Below, in pieces: positions 15,177-21,631 of a stretch of DNA of 21,631 nucleotides (positions are counted from its first letter, which is position 1; each line of letters starts with the position of its first letter). Under the pieces are notes generated by a model. The model was not told the DNA's origin and did no database searches. It saw only the letters and a program-made list of their open reading frames with translations. Source of the stretch: an uncultured Peptococcaceae bacterium (GTDB lineage: Bacteria; Bacillota; Desulfitobacteriia; Desulfitobacteriales; Syntrophobotulaceae); NCBI GenBank assembly GCA_937892995.1, contig CALBJS010000208.1, positions 1-21,631 of the forward strand, read 5' to 3'. The position numbers and the translations under genes are program-made.

Positions 15177-17037
15177 GATTTTTGCAAAAGTTAATAAGCA
15201 GAAACAACAGAGGGTACTATCTTCCTATTCCTTCTTTAGATTTATTCTCTTTCTGACTCTTATTCAAACGATTGCTATCGAAACTATTCAAAGGGGTAGT
15301 ATGTTCTCTGCTTTTTACTGGCTAGCTGCGAACCTGCAGATTTTTGTCCTGAATTATCTTTTGACAATCCTTATTTGTCTTTTTTTGATGTCTCTGACAG
15401 GTTCTCTTAGACCAACGGTTATTCTTTCTTCATTTACCCTGATCTTGCTAGCTATGGCTAGCCTAGTAAAAACACAGCTTCTTGGTGAGCCGCTATTTCC
15501 TTGGGATTTTCTTCGAATAGATCAAGCTTGGAATTTACTGCCTCAATATTCGGGGGAAATAACGATAATCCTTATCTTCCTAGGATTATTAGCTTTAGGG
15601 CTAATGATTGCTGGGGAATTTCTGATTCCTAAGTATAAAGCAAGTTGGCTATTAAGAAGTGTACTATTTATTGGGATCGTTATCCTTGTTCCGATTCTGG
15701 TGTTTTACCGCCATACCCCCTTGGAGATTATCCTAAAGAAGGCGGATATTGAACACATCTACTGGGTTCAGACTGAGAATAGTATGAAAAATGGTTTTCT
15801 GTTGGGATTTACAATGAACCTGGAGAATACTATGATCTTTCAACCTGGAGACTACAATTCTACAGAAATAGGAAGAATTATCGAAGAGAACACCTCAAGT
15901 ATTGCAGCTTTGTCCGCTGACAGTCGTAATCAGCCTAGTATAAAGCCCAACATTATTTTTGTACTCAATGAGGCTTTTTGGGATCCTGTTGAATTGCCTA
16001 ATGTAAGCTTTTCTAAAGATCCGATTCCGTTTTTTAGATATTTAAAGAATAATTATCAATCAGGTACAATGATTTCCCCCGTTTTTGGCGGTAGTACCGC
16101 GAATGTAGAATTTGAAATTCTCACAGGTCTCAGTACAAAATTTCTCCCCCAAGGTTCTATAGCTTATCAACAATATATTAAGCAGCCAATTCCTTCTATT
16201 CCAAGCTTGTTTAAAGCAAATGGCTATGTCACCACAGCCATCCATCCATATTATGATTGGTTTTACAAAAGGGATACGATTTTCCCCTTACTGGGTTTTG
16301 AGAATTTCTATAGTCTTAAGGATTTTAAAGATGCAGAGATAAAGGGAGAATATATTGGTGATCTAGAAGTTAGCAAGATGATAGCCTCACAAATTCAAAA
16401 AACTCAAGAACCGGCATTTATTTTTGCTGTAACAATGCAAAATCATGGGCCATATTCCGAAGACCGCTATAATAAAAAAGATATTTCCGTTAAGGGAAAC
16501 TTGTCCTCTCAGGCAAAAGGCATTCTGGAAACTTATGCACAGGGCCTTTGTGATGCAGATGACTCACTTCGCAATCTGATCGATCAAATTAATCAGTTAG
16601 GAGAGCCAACTGCTATCCTTTTTTTAGGAGATCATTTGCCGTATTTGGGGAAAGACTACTTAGTTTACAAGCAGACTGGGTATATCGAAGGGAGCGAGAC
16701 TAAATGGTCTATGGATGATAACTTAAAAATGAAATCTGTTCCTTTTGTAACATGGTCAAATTTTGGTGTTAATATTCAGCATGAGGGAAAGGTAAGTTCT
16801 CAATTTTTAGGTAATTACTTACTTGATTTAGCTAAAGTAGAGGATAATTTTATTTTTAACTTTACCAGGGATTTCGCGGAAAAGTTGCCTGTTTTTGGGA
16901 GAAATGTTAATATTGATATAGATAATAAGACTCTAAATTCTTTGCCGGATTATCTACAAATGTTTGAACAAGATTATTGGTTAATTCAGTATGATATATT
17001 ATTCGGCCAACAGTATTATAGTAACTATATAAAATAA
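15136..17037 (+). CDS. LTA-synthase family membrane phosphoglycerol transferase
   Basis: This 633-residue protein has five N-terminal membrane helices (about residues 33-50, 60-85, 93-112, 141-160 and 171-191) and an extracellular sulfatase-fold domain. It matches the lipoteichoic acid synthase layout, in which glycerol phosphate from phosphatidylglycerol is polymerised or transferred outside the membrane. Metal and nucleophile residues are visible: E279 in IIFVLNEAFWDP, the probable nucleophile T321 in GGSTANVEFE, the histidine of VTMQNHGPY, and the D-H pair of FLGDHLPY. The start is either TTG 15136 or ATG 15148; both overlap hypE (by 41 or 29 nt), with AGGAGG at 15118-15123. The substrate (LTA backbone or another phosphoglycerol acceptor) cannot be fixed. 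No functional link to the hydrogenase is evident. Confidence 0.88.
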   Translation: MISFMAKVFRGFAKIFAKVNKQKQQRVLSSYSFFRFILFLTLIQTIAIETIQRGSMFSAFYWLAANLQIFVLNYLLTILICLFLMSLTGSLRPTVILSSFTLILLAMASLVKTQLLGEPLFPWDFLRIDQAWNLLPQYSGEITIILIFLGLLALGLMIAGEFLIPKYKASWLLRSVLFIGIVILVPILVFYRHTPLEIILKKADIEHIYWVQTENSMKNGFLLGFTMNLENTMIFQPGDYNSTEIGRIIEENTSSIAALSADSRNQPSIKPNIIFVLNEAFWDPVELPNVSFSKDPIPFFRYLKNNYQSGTMISPVFGGSTANVEFEILTGLSTKFLPQGSIAYQQYIKQPIPSIPSLFKANGYVTTAIHPYYDWFYKRDTIFPLLGFENFYSLKDFKDAEIKGEYIGDLEVSKMIASQIQKTQEPAFIFAVTMQNHGPYSEDRYNKKDISVKGNLSSQAKGILETYAQGLCDADDSLRNLIDQINQLGEPTAILFLGDHLPYLGKDYLVYKQTGYIEGSETKWSMDDNLKMKSVPFVTWSNFGVNIQHEGKVSSQFLGNYLLDLAKVEDNFIFNFTRDFAEKLPVFGRNVNIDIDNKTLNSLPDYLQMFEQDYWLIQYDILFGQQYYSNYIK

Positions 17038-17040
17038 TAG

Positions 17041-17082
17041 TTGTATAAGAATTCTCTATGCAACTGCGATTTGTATTTTTTT
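17041..17082 (+). terminator. possible weak terminator after the LTA-synthase-type gene
   Basis: TTGTATA (17041-17047) pairs with TATGCAA (17057-17063) around a loop containing GAATTC. A T-run (17074-17082) follows about 10 nt later. The stem is AT-rich and the spacing to the T-run is poor, so the call is tentative. Confidence 0.35.
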
Positions 17083-17120
17083 ATGCAGTGAATCAAGAAT
17101 AGCTTGGAAAGAGGGATAAA

Positions 17121-17981
17121 ATGCCGGATTTAGCTTGGATAAATGGGGAAATATGCGACTTATATGAAGCAAAAGTATCATTTTTAGATCATGGCTATTT
17201 TTTTGGATATGGGGTATATGAAGCCTTGAAAGTGTATGAAGGAAAACCTTTTGCTGTTGAAGACCATATGGATCGCCTAGAAAGAAGCATGAAAGAGATA
17301 AGGATTCATCCTGATTTCACCAGAGAAGAACTTAAGGTTATTATTAATAAATTAATCGCGGAATCTGGACTACAGGATGCTATGGTTTATCTTCAGGTAA
17401 CAAGGGGAATTGGTCCAAGAAATCATGCCGCTCTAAAAAATGCCAAGCCTTCGCTTACTATGTTTGTATCCTATCTGCCACCAACTTCTGATAATTTAAG
17501 GAGAAATGGGGCTAATGCTATAATTCTAAAAGACGATCGTTGGGCACATCCTTTTATTAAAAGCTTAAATCTGTTGCCCAATGTATTAGCAAAGCAAATT
17601 GCTGAAGAAAAAGGAGCTTATGAGGCTATCTTAGTAAGAGAAAACGGCTTTATTAGTGAAGCAGCTAGCAGCAATGTATTCGCCGTATTTGATGATACTA
17701 TTATCACTCCTCCTACAGATGGAAAAATCTTAGCGGGGATAAGTAGAATGGTAGTCTTAAAAATTATCGATAAATACAACTTAAAATTCAAACAAGACCA
17801 CATTAGAGTAGAGCAGTTAAGACAAGCTGATGAGATATTTATCACAAATACGGGGGCAGAAGTTCTCCCTATTATAAATCTTGACGGAAATCCAGTAGGA
17901 AAGGGAGAACCCGGTCCAGTTTCTCAGAAATTATATGAATTGTTCATGAAGGAAGTACGAGAATATTTGGATAAACAATAA
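17121..17981 (+). CDS. dat: D-amino acid aminotransferase (D-alanine transaminase)
   Basis: This fold-type IV PLP enzyme interconverts D-alanine and D-glutamate with their 2-oxo acids, supplying D-amino acids for the wall. The 286-residue length fits. Diagnostic features are K147 in IKSLNLLPNVLAKQ (PLP lysine), E180 in FISEAASSNVF, and the RxH motif R100/H102 in TRGIGPRNHA, which is typical of D-amino acid aminotransferase rather than branched-chain aminotransferase. An AAGAGGG ribosome binding site precedes the ATG. It follows the LTA-synthase-type gene by 83 nt. IlvE or aminodeoxychorismate lyase are the alternatives, made less likely by the RxH motif. Confidence 0.87.
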   Translation: MPDLAWINGEICDLYEAKVSFLDHGYFFGYGVYEALKVYEGKPFAVEDHMDRLERSMKEIRIHPDFTREELKVIINKLIAESGLQDAMVYLQVTRGIGPRNHAALKNAKPSLTMFVSYLPPTSDNLRRNGANAIILKDDRWAHPFIKSLNLLPNVLAKQIAEEKGAYEAILVRENGFISEAASSNVFAVFDDTIITPPTDGKILAGISRMVVLKIIDKYNLKFKQDHIRVEQLRQADEIFITNTGAEVLPIINLDGNPVGKGEPGPVSQKLYELFMKEVREYLDKQ

Positions 17982-18044
17982 TAAACAAATAATAATTAAG
18001 ATTTAAGAATTCTTGGACATTAGAAAGTATTGGAGGTTATTTTA

Positions 18045-18569
18045 ATGCTCAATCTTTTATACCAAAGACGAAGTATTCGTAAGTATCAACAAATCCCGAT
18101 TGAAAAGGAAAAAGTTGAAAAGCTAATTAGAGCTTCTTTATTGGCACCTTCGGCAAGGGGTTCCTTATCTCAAAAGTTTATAGTGGTGGAAGATAAAAAT
18201 ATTTTGGAAAAGCTCTCAAGGTCAAGAGAACATGGTGCATCTTTTCTTAAAAATGCACCACTAGCAATTGCTATACTGGGAGATAGTAGTATTACGGATG
18301 TTTGGGTTGAGGATACTTCTATTGCAGCGATCACCATTCAGTATGTAGCAAAGTCCCTGGGGTTGGGATCATGCTGGATACAAGTAAGGAATCGTCAACA
18401 TAATCAAGACCTTACTTCCGAAGAATATATCCAAGAACTGTTGGCGATCCCCGAGAACCTAAAAGTAGAATGTATTCTAGCCATAGGTTATCCTGATGAA
18501 CAAAAACCGAATAAAACAGATGAGGAACTGGGATTCGAGAGAGTATCCTTTAATGGTTATGGAAAGTGA
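18045..18569 (+). CDS. nitroreductase-family flavoprotein
   Basis: This short (174-residue) FMN-dependent nitroreductase-family protein begins LYQRRSIRKYQ, the usual phosphate-binding start of the family. It also has ASLLAPSARGSLSQKF for flavin contact and AKSLGLGSCWIQV near the dimer core. Members reduce nitro compounds, quinones or other acceptors with NAD(P)H, or act with ferredoxin; the natural substrate here is unknown. The ATG at 18045 follows GGAGG by 8 nt and is preferred to an in-frame TTG at 18030, which lies before that site. It is separated from dat by 63 nt. Confidence 0.9.
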   Translation: MLNLLYQRRSIRKYQQIPIEKEKVEKLIRASLLAPSARGSLSQKFIVVEDKNILEKLSRSREHGASFLKNAPLAIAILGDSSITDVWVEDTSIAAITIQYVAKSLGLGSCWIQVRNRQHNQDLTSEEYIQELLAIPENLKVECILAIGYPDEQKPNKTDEELGFERVSFNGYGK

Positions 18570-18613
18570 TCTTTTAAATAAATAACTCAACTTTCCCATC
18601 CGAAATTGGTTCA
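18570..18613. other. short spacer after the nitroreductase gene, weak inverted repeat only
   Basis: GGAAAGT (18561-18567, inside the gene end) can pair with ACTTTCC (18590-18596). No T-run follows, so I do not call it a terminator. Nothing else is visible before the integrase remnant. Confidence 0.3.
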
Positions 18614-19070
18614 AAATGTTTGTCTCCATACATGGGGCGTATATCTTACTTTTACCCCTGCTTTATTATCATATTTTCTAAAGTTGGCGATAACGACATT
18701 TTCATTTAACTTACTGCCATATGTCGATATAAGTAACATTTTAGTGTTCTAAGTCGAATGTTAATCGTGGAAGGTTTTAACTTTTTTTCGCTTACCATGA
18801 ACATTAATACCCTCAGAAGAAGGTTAATATCAGCATATCGGTTTGGTTTAGACCGTTGATCTTCAGTAAGGTAATTTTTGAAGTATTTCATATGAATTTA
18901 TTAGTCCTTAGAGATAGAACTTCCAACGCTTACATGGCAATGAACTTGTCATGTAAGTCCAAAAAATCCATTCCTTTAAGATCATCCTGTTTTTTTCGGT
19001 CACTTACAATAGACGGTCTATGACCGTTATTTTTTGAGAGTGTTAAACGCTTTCTACCCATTGAAACCAT
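18614..19070 (-). pseudogene. decayed tyrosine recombinase/phage-type integrase
   Basis: No intact gene is present, but minus-strand fragments match the N-terminal half of an integrase. From 19070 one frame encodes MVSMGRKRLTLSKNNGHRP and continues to DFLDLHDKFIAM, then meets an in-frame TAA (18930-18932), continues with ALEVLSLRTNKFI, and stops at TGA (18888). A different frame then gives MKYFKNYL and later LKPSTINIRLRTLKCYLYR (18706-18891), a classic core-binding SAM-like segment. A third frame at 18614-18655 reads TPHVWRQTF, resembling the HxxR catalytic box (TPHxxRHTF). Most of the catalytic domain is missing. At least one stop, one frameshift and an internal deletion are inferred. It lies directly downstream of tRNA-Trp on the same strand, the usual place for an integrase. 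Confidence 0.72.
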
Positions 19071-19135
19071 TACCTTTCTTGTTTTGAGTAGAAGCAGAAG
19101 AGCACACTAACGGTCTAGCACGTTTTTTGATAAAC

Positions 19136-19178
19136 TAAAAACGGCTTGAACGAAGAATAAAAATCGCTCAAACCGTTG
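19136..19178 (-). terminator. terminator of tRNA-Trp
   Basis: Read on the minus strand, AACGG...TTGAGCGA pairs with TCGTTCAA...CCGTT (14 bp including wobbles) around an A/T loop and is followed by TTTTTAGTTT. It lies about 15 nt after the CCA end of the tRNA. Confidence 0.8.
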
Positions 19179-19192
19179 GTATTACTGAGTTT

Positions 19193-19266
19193 TGGCAGGG
19201 GATGAAGGAGTTGAACCCTCACTGACGGTTTTGGAGACCGCTGTTCTACCATTAAACTAATCCCCT
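19193..19266 (-). tRNA. trnW: tRNA-Trp (anticodon CCA)
   Basis: The minus strand folds into a complete 74-nt cloverleaf. Acceptor stem AGGGGAT pairs with ATCCCCT, the D stem is GTTT/GAAC, the anticodon stem GCGGT/ACCGT holds loop CTCCAAA with anticodon CCA, and the T stem GAGGG/CCTTC holds TTCAACT. The discriminator is G and the 3' CCA is encoded. Anticodon CCA reads UGG, tryptophan. It has its own promoter and terminator. Confidence 0.97.
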
Positions 19267-19295
19267 AAAATTAAATAATATCGATGACGAATGAT

Positions 19296-19324
19296 ATTAT
19301 ATCTAAATTTATAGGGTGTGTCAA
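19296..19324 (-). promoter_or_regulatory. sigma-A promoter of tRNA-Trp
   Basis: On the minus strand a perfect TTGACA (plus 19319-19324) and a perfect TATAAT (plus 19296-19301) are separated by exactly 17 nt. The tRNA begins about 30 nt downstream of the -10 box. This is a full consensus promoter, as expected for a stable RNA gene. Confidence 0.92.
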
Positions 19325-19444
19325 TGAAATAATTTTACTTATTATTTTTAATATTTTTTTAACTATAGAATTTTAAAGGATTTTAGGATAAAAAAAAGAA
19401 TAAAATATCATCAACAGAAATATTGGCGAGAGGGAGAATATGGA
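19325..19444. other. AT-rich spacer between tRNA-Trp promoter and PHP gene
   Basis: This very AT-rich divergent spacer has only the ribosome binding site GAGAGGGAG (about 19428-19436) of the PHP gene. No clear plus-strand promoter or other element was recognised. Confidence 0.4.
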
Positions 19445-20287
19445 GTGAAAGCCGACTTACATATCCATACCAGAGAATCCGATGGGTGTCTGACCGTAGA
19501 AGATGTACTGATAACTGCTTCGGAATGCGATATTGACTTATTGGCAATTACAGATCACGAGACTACTTCAGGTGTGGAAAAAGCCAAGAAGCTTGCTTTT
19601 GTTTATGGTATTAATATTATCCCCGGAGTAGAATTCAATACAATCTATCAAAAAGAAGAAATTCATTTACTGGGGTATTATAAAGATATCAATAGCGATA
19701 TCCTTCAGGAAAGACTCTGCCAAATACGCCAAGAGAGAACGAATATCACAAGATGTATGGTCGAAAAACTTAAACAGCAAGGCTTGGTTCTTGAATGGGA
19801 TAAAGTTAGGGAAACTGCGAGTAAAGAAAGTGTTATCTGTAAGACTCATATTATGTATGCTATCTGGAATGGGGCCTACGGATTAGATGGGGTAAACTGG
19901 AATACAATTGCTTCTTGGTTTAGACCAGGGGGAATTGCCTATATCCCTTACGAAGGTAACCCTTATAAAGAAGCGGTTGATTTTATATTTAATACGGGCG
20001 GATTACCGGTATTGGCTCATCCAGGTCTTATTAGGAATAAATCAATTATAAAAGACCTCTTAGCATATAAACCCATAGGACTTGAAGTGTATTATGGTTA
20101 TTGGGATCGTATTAAGGACACGATCGATTATTTTGAAGTGCTGTCCCAAAGAGGAGCAATACTTTCTACCGGGGGCAGTGATTATCATGGCTTTTACAGT
20201 CCAGTAGGGATAGGGCAAGTTTTGGTTCCTGATAAATGCGTGGAAGACCTCAAAGATTATCTCCAAATTGAAATTAAAAAAGGTTAG
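19445..20287 (+). CDS. PHP-domain phosphoesterase (YciV/RNase AM-like)
   Basis: This 280-residue PHP-family protein starts MKADLHIHT, giving the metal ligands H6 and H8. Further ligands are visible: D37-H38 in AITDHET, E63 in GVEFNT, H74 in EEIHLLGYY, the histidine of VLAHPG, and the D and H of GSDYHG. The nine-ligand trinuclear metal pattern fits the PHP/TrpH-YciV group, which hydrolyses phosphoesters such as 3',5'-nucleoside bisphosphates or short RNA 5' ends; the substrate here is not proven. The start is GTG 19445 with GAGGGA upstream. An ATG at 19440 is out of frame and hits a stop after two codons. It lies 55 nt before the FtsK/SpoIIIE gene and may share its transcript. Confidence 0.9.
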   Translation: MKADLHIHTRESDGCLTVEDVLITASECDIDLLAITDHETTSGVEKAKKLAFVYGINIIPGVEFNTIYQKEEIHLLGYYKDINSDILQERLCQIRQERTNITRCMVEKLKQQGLVLEWDKVRETASKESVICKTHIMYAIWNGAYGLDGVNWNTIASWFRPGGIAYIPYEGNPYKEAVDFIFNTGGLPVLAHPGLIRNKSIIKDLLAYKPIGLEVYYGYWDRIKDTIDYFEVLSQRGAILSTGGSDYHGFYSPVGIGQVLVPDKCVEDLKDYLQIEIKKG

Positions 20288-20342
20288 AAAATCAAGCAAG
20301 AATACTTTTTGTTCGATAATACTTGTTAGGGAGTGATTTTTT

Positions 20343-21631
20343 TTGTACTTTATTGGAAGAATATTGATTAAAGGATTATCCCTTATCTATTTAGCTATGT
20401 CTCTAATCGGTTTCCTGGGATATTTCGAACTTGAAAGATTCTCTGCAAATGTATTTAATTTTTTTCATGCTTTTTTAGGCACTTACTCGATTATTATTCC
20501 CTTCATTTGCCTAATCTTTGCAATAGTATGTTGGAAGATTTCCAAAATAGGGGATAAGGATGAAGACGAAGATTTAGACTTAGGAGAGAACCAAACTAAG
20601 AATCAATTTCAAAGTCTAAGAAAAGACAGAGTAAGGACTAAATCGGTAGGAAAACATACTAAAATGAATGGGTTTTATTCCTATTTTACAGAAGAATTAT
20701 CTATAAAAAGTGATCAATTTATTAATGAAGATCAGTACGAAAATCTGGGACGGGATTTTACAACCTATTTTGGTCAAGGTGAAAAAAATATTTACTTACC
20801 TCCTAAAATCGTTAACTTACAAGGATTCAAAAATTATTTTAGGGAAAAGAACATTATTGACAAGGTGAATAATAAAATTGAAAATAGCCCTGGAAGAAAA
20901 GAAAGCCTGGCTAACAAAGCTCCAAAGCTATTTTCAAGAAAACCGGTTTGTTCTTCAGTAAATTTGCCTATCAAGGAAGTTAAATTAGAAACACGCCTTG
21001 CAGAGGATTTCAGATCTAAAACAAGGGATTTGGAACAAGAAAAAAGAATACCTAAAGACAACCCTACCGATAAAGAGTGGCAGTTCCCAAGCTTAGAGCT
21101 TTTAAATCCGGTAGGGCGAATAGATTTAAAAAGTGAACGGCATAATCCTAGACTTCTTGAGGATGTTTTAAGTACGTTTGGCGTTACTGCTAAAGTAGTT
21201 AATATTACAAATGGGCCTATTCTTACGAGATATGAAATTTCTCCGGCCCCTGGGACTAAGATCAGTAAGATCGTTAATCTGGCAGATGACATTTCTCTGG
21301 CCCTAGCGTCCAGAGAAATTCGGATTGAAGCACCCATTCCGGGGAAAGCTGCGGTAGGAATTGAAATTCCTCGTCTTAATTCAAGGACTGTCTTTTTCCG
21401 GGAAGTAATCGATTCAGAAATCTTTAGCAAAAATAAAGGGAAGATTAAGGTAGCTCTTGGTAAAGACATCGCAGACTCAGCAGTGGTTGCAGAATTGGAG
21501 AAAATGCCTCACCTCTTGGTTGCCGGGGCCACCGGTTCCGGGAAAAGCATTTTCATAAATTGCCTAATAAATTCTCTCTTATATAGCGTAACTCCAGATG
21601 AGGTCAAACTTCTTTTGATTGACCCTAAAAT
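20343..21631 (+). CDS. FtsK/SpoIIIE-family DNA translocase, 5' part (runs off window)
   Basis: An open frame of 429 codons runs from TTG 20343 to the right edge without a stop. GGGAG at 20329-20333 gives a correctly spaced ribosome binding site. The N-terminus has only two evident membrane helices (residues 7-27 and 42-65) instead of the usual four. An acidic patch (KDEDEDLDL) and a long variable linker to about residue 250 follow. From there the FtsK core begins (LLEDVLSTFGVTAKVVNITNGP, then TRYEISPAPGTKISKIVNL), and Walker A is GATGSGKS at residues 395-402, ending in LLLIDPK at the edge. The family pumps chromosomal DNA through the division or spore septum. Whether it is SpoIIIE or vegetative FtsK cannot be decided from this part. 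Confidence 0.92.
   Translation, partial: MYFIGRILIKGLSLIYLAMSLIGFLGYFELERFSANVFNFFHAFLGTYSIIIPFICLIFAIVCWKISKIGDKDEDEDLDLGENQTKNQFQSLRKDRVRTKSVGKHTKMNGFYSYFTEELSIKSDQFINEDQYENLGRDFTTYFGQGEKNIYLPPKIVNLQGFKNYFREKNIIDKVNNKIENSPGRKESLANKAPKLFSRKPVCSSVNLPIKEVKLETRLAEDFRSKTRDLEQEKRIPKDNPTDKEWQFPSLELLNPVGRIDLKSERHNPRLLEDVLSTFGVTAKVVNITNGPILTRYEISPAPGTKISKIVNLADDISLALASREIRIEAPIPGKAAVGIEIPRLNSRTVFFREVIDSEIFSKNKGKIKVALGKDIADSAVVAELEKMPHLLVAGATGSGKSIFINCLINSLLYSVTPDEVKLLLIDPK

Noticed and set aside
18559..18600. Terminator after the nitroreductase gene
   Set aside because: The 7-bp inverted repeat is not followed by a T-run on either strand.
18706..18891. 61-residue minus-strand frame as an intact small gene
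   Set aside because: It matches only the internal core-binding segment of integrases, with flanking pieces in other frames, so it is part of a decayed gene and not a stand-alone protein.
18960..19140. CRISPR-like or tandem repeats near the integrase remnant (recurring ACGGTCTA)
   Set aside because: The short motif recurs only a few times at irregular distances and partly lies in the integrase remnant and terminator; no regular repeat-spacer pattern exists.
20834..21469. 211-codon open frame on the minus strand
   Set aside because: It lies wholly opposite the FtsK/SpoIIIE coding frame, which has recognisable core motifs; the minus product has no recognisable domain and no convincing ribosome binding site.

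Overview
The window looks like a chromosomal stretch from an AT-rich, endospore-forming Gram-positive anaerobe (Bacillota, Clostridia). The nearest affinity is probably the Peptococcaceae/Desulfitobacterium-Desulfosporosinus side, but that placement is inference from gene content. Supporting signs are strong AGGAGG-type ribosome binding sites, TTG/GTG starts, a SpoVB-type flippase, a SpoIIIE/FtsK translocase, a D-amino acid aminotransferase beside an LTA-synthase-type enzyme, and an oxygen-sensitive energy-converting hydrogenase.

Layout. Positions 1-6112 hold housekeeping genes: surE, a small membrane protein, a convergent spoVB-type flippase on the minus strand, an EF-G-like GTPase (paralog type, GHGGSGKT P-loop) broken by a single extra A near 4502-4505, a good terminator, and a class I aminotransferase with its own terminator. 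Positions 6113-6530 form a long AT-rich leader.

Positions 6531-15176 are the core of the window: a complete six-gene Ech-type (group 4) [NiFe] hydrogenase operon in canonical order echABCDEF, then hypA and hypB, a 229-nt gap with a hairpin, and hypC, hypD and hypE. EchA and EchB form the ion-pumping/membrane part. EchC, EchD, EchE and EchF form the peripheral electron-transfer arm, which takes electrons from reduced ferredoxin and makes H2 (or runs in reverse). HypA and HypB insert nickel; HypC, HypD and HypE build and carry the Fe(CN)2CO unit. HypF, the carbamoyltransferase that HypE depends on, is not in the window. The large subunit EchE ends right after its last CxxC, so no maturation protease is expected.

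Positions 15136-18569 carry an LTA-synthase-type membrane phosphoglycerol transferase overlapping the hypE 3' end, a D-amino acid aminotransferase and a small nitroreductase. Positions 18570-19444 contain a decayed tyrosine-recombinase (integrase) remnant and, just upstream of it on the same minus strand, tRNA-Trp(CCA) with a near-consensus promoter and a terminator. This is the footprint of an old integration at a tRNA gene. Positions 19445-21631 hold a PHP-domain phosphoesterase and the 5' part of an FtsK/SpoIIIE gene that runs off the right edge.

I do not see a convincing undescribed multi-gene system. The most useful oddities are the EF-G-like frameshift, the missing hypF, the integrase relic at tRNA-Trp, the structured ech leader, and the hypE/LTA-synthase gene overlap.
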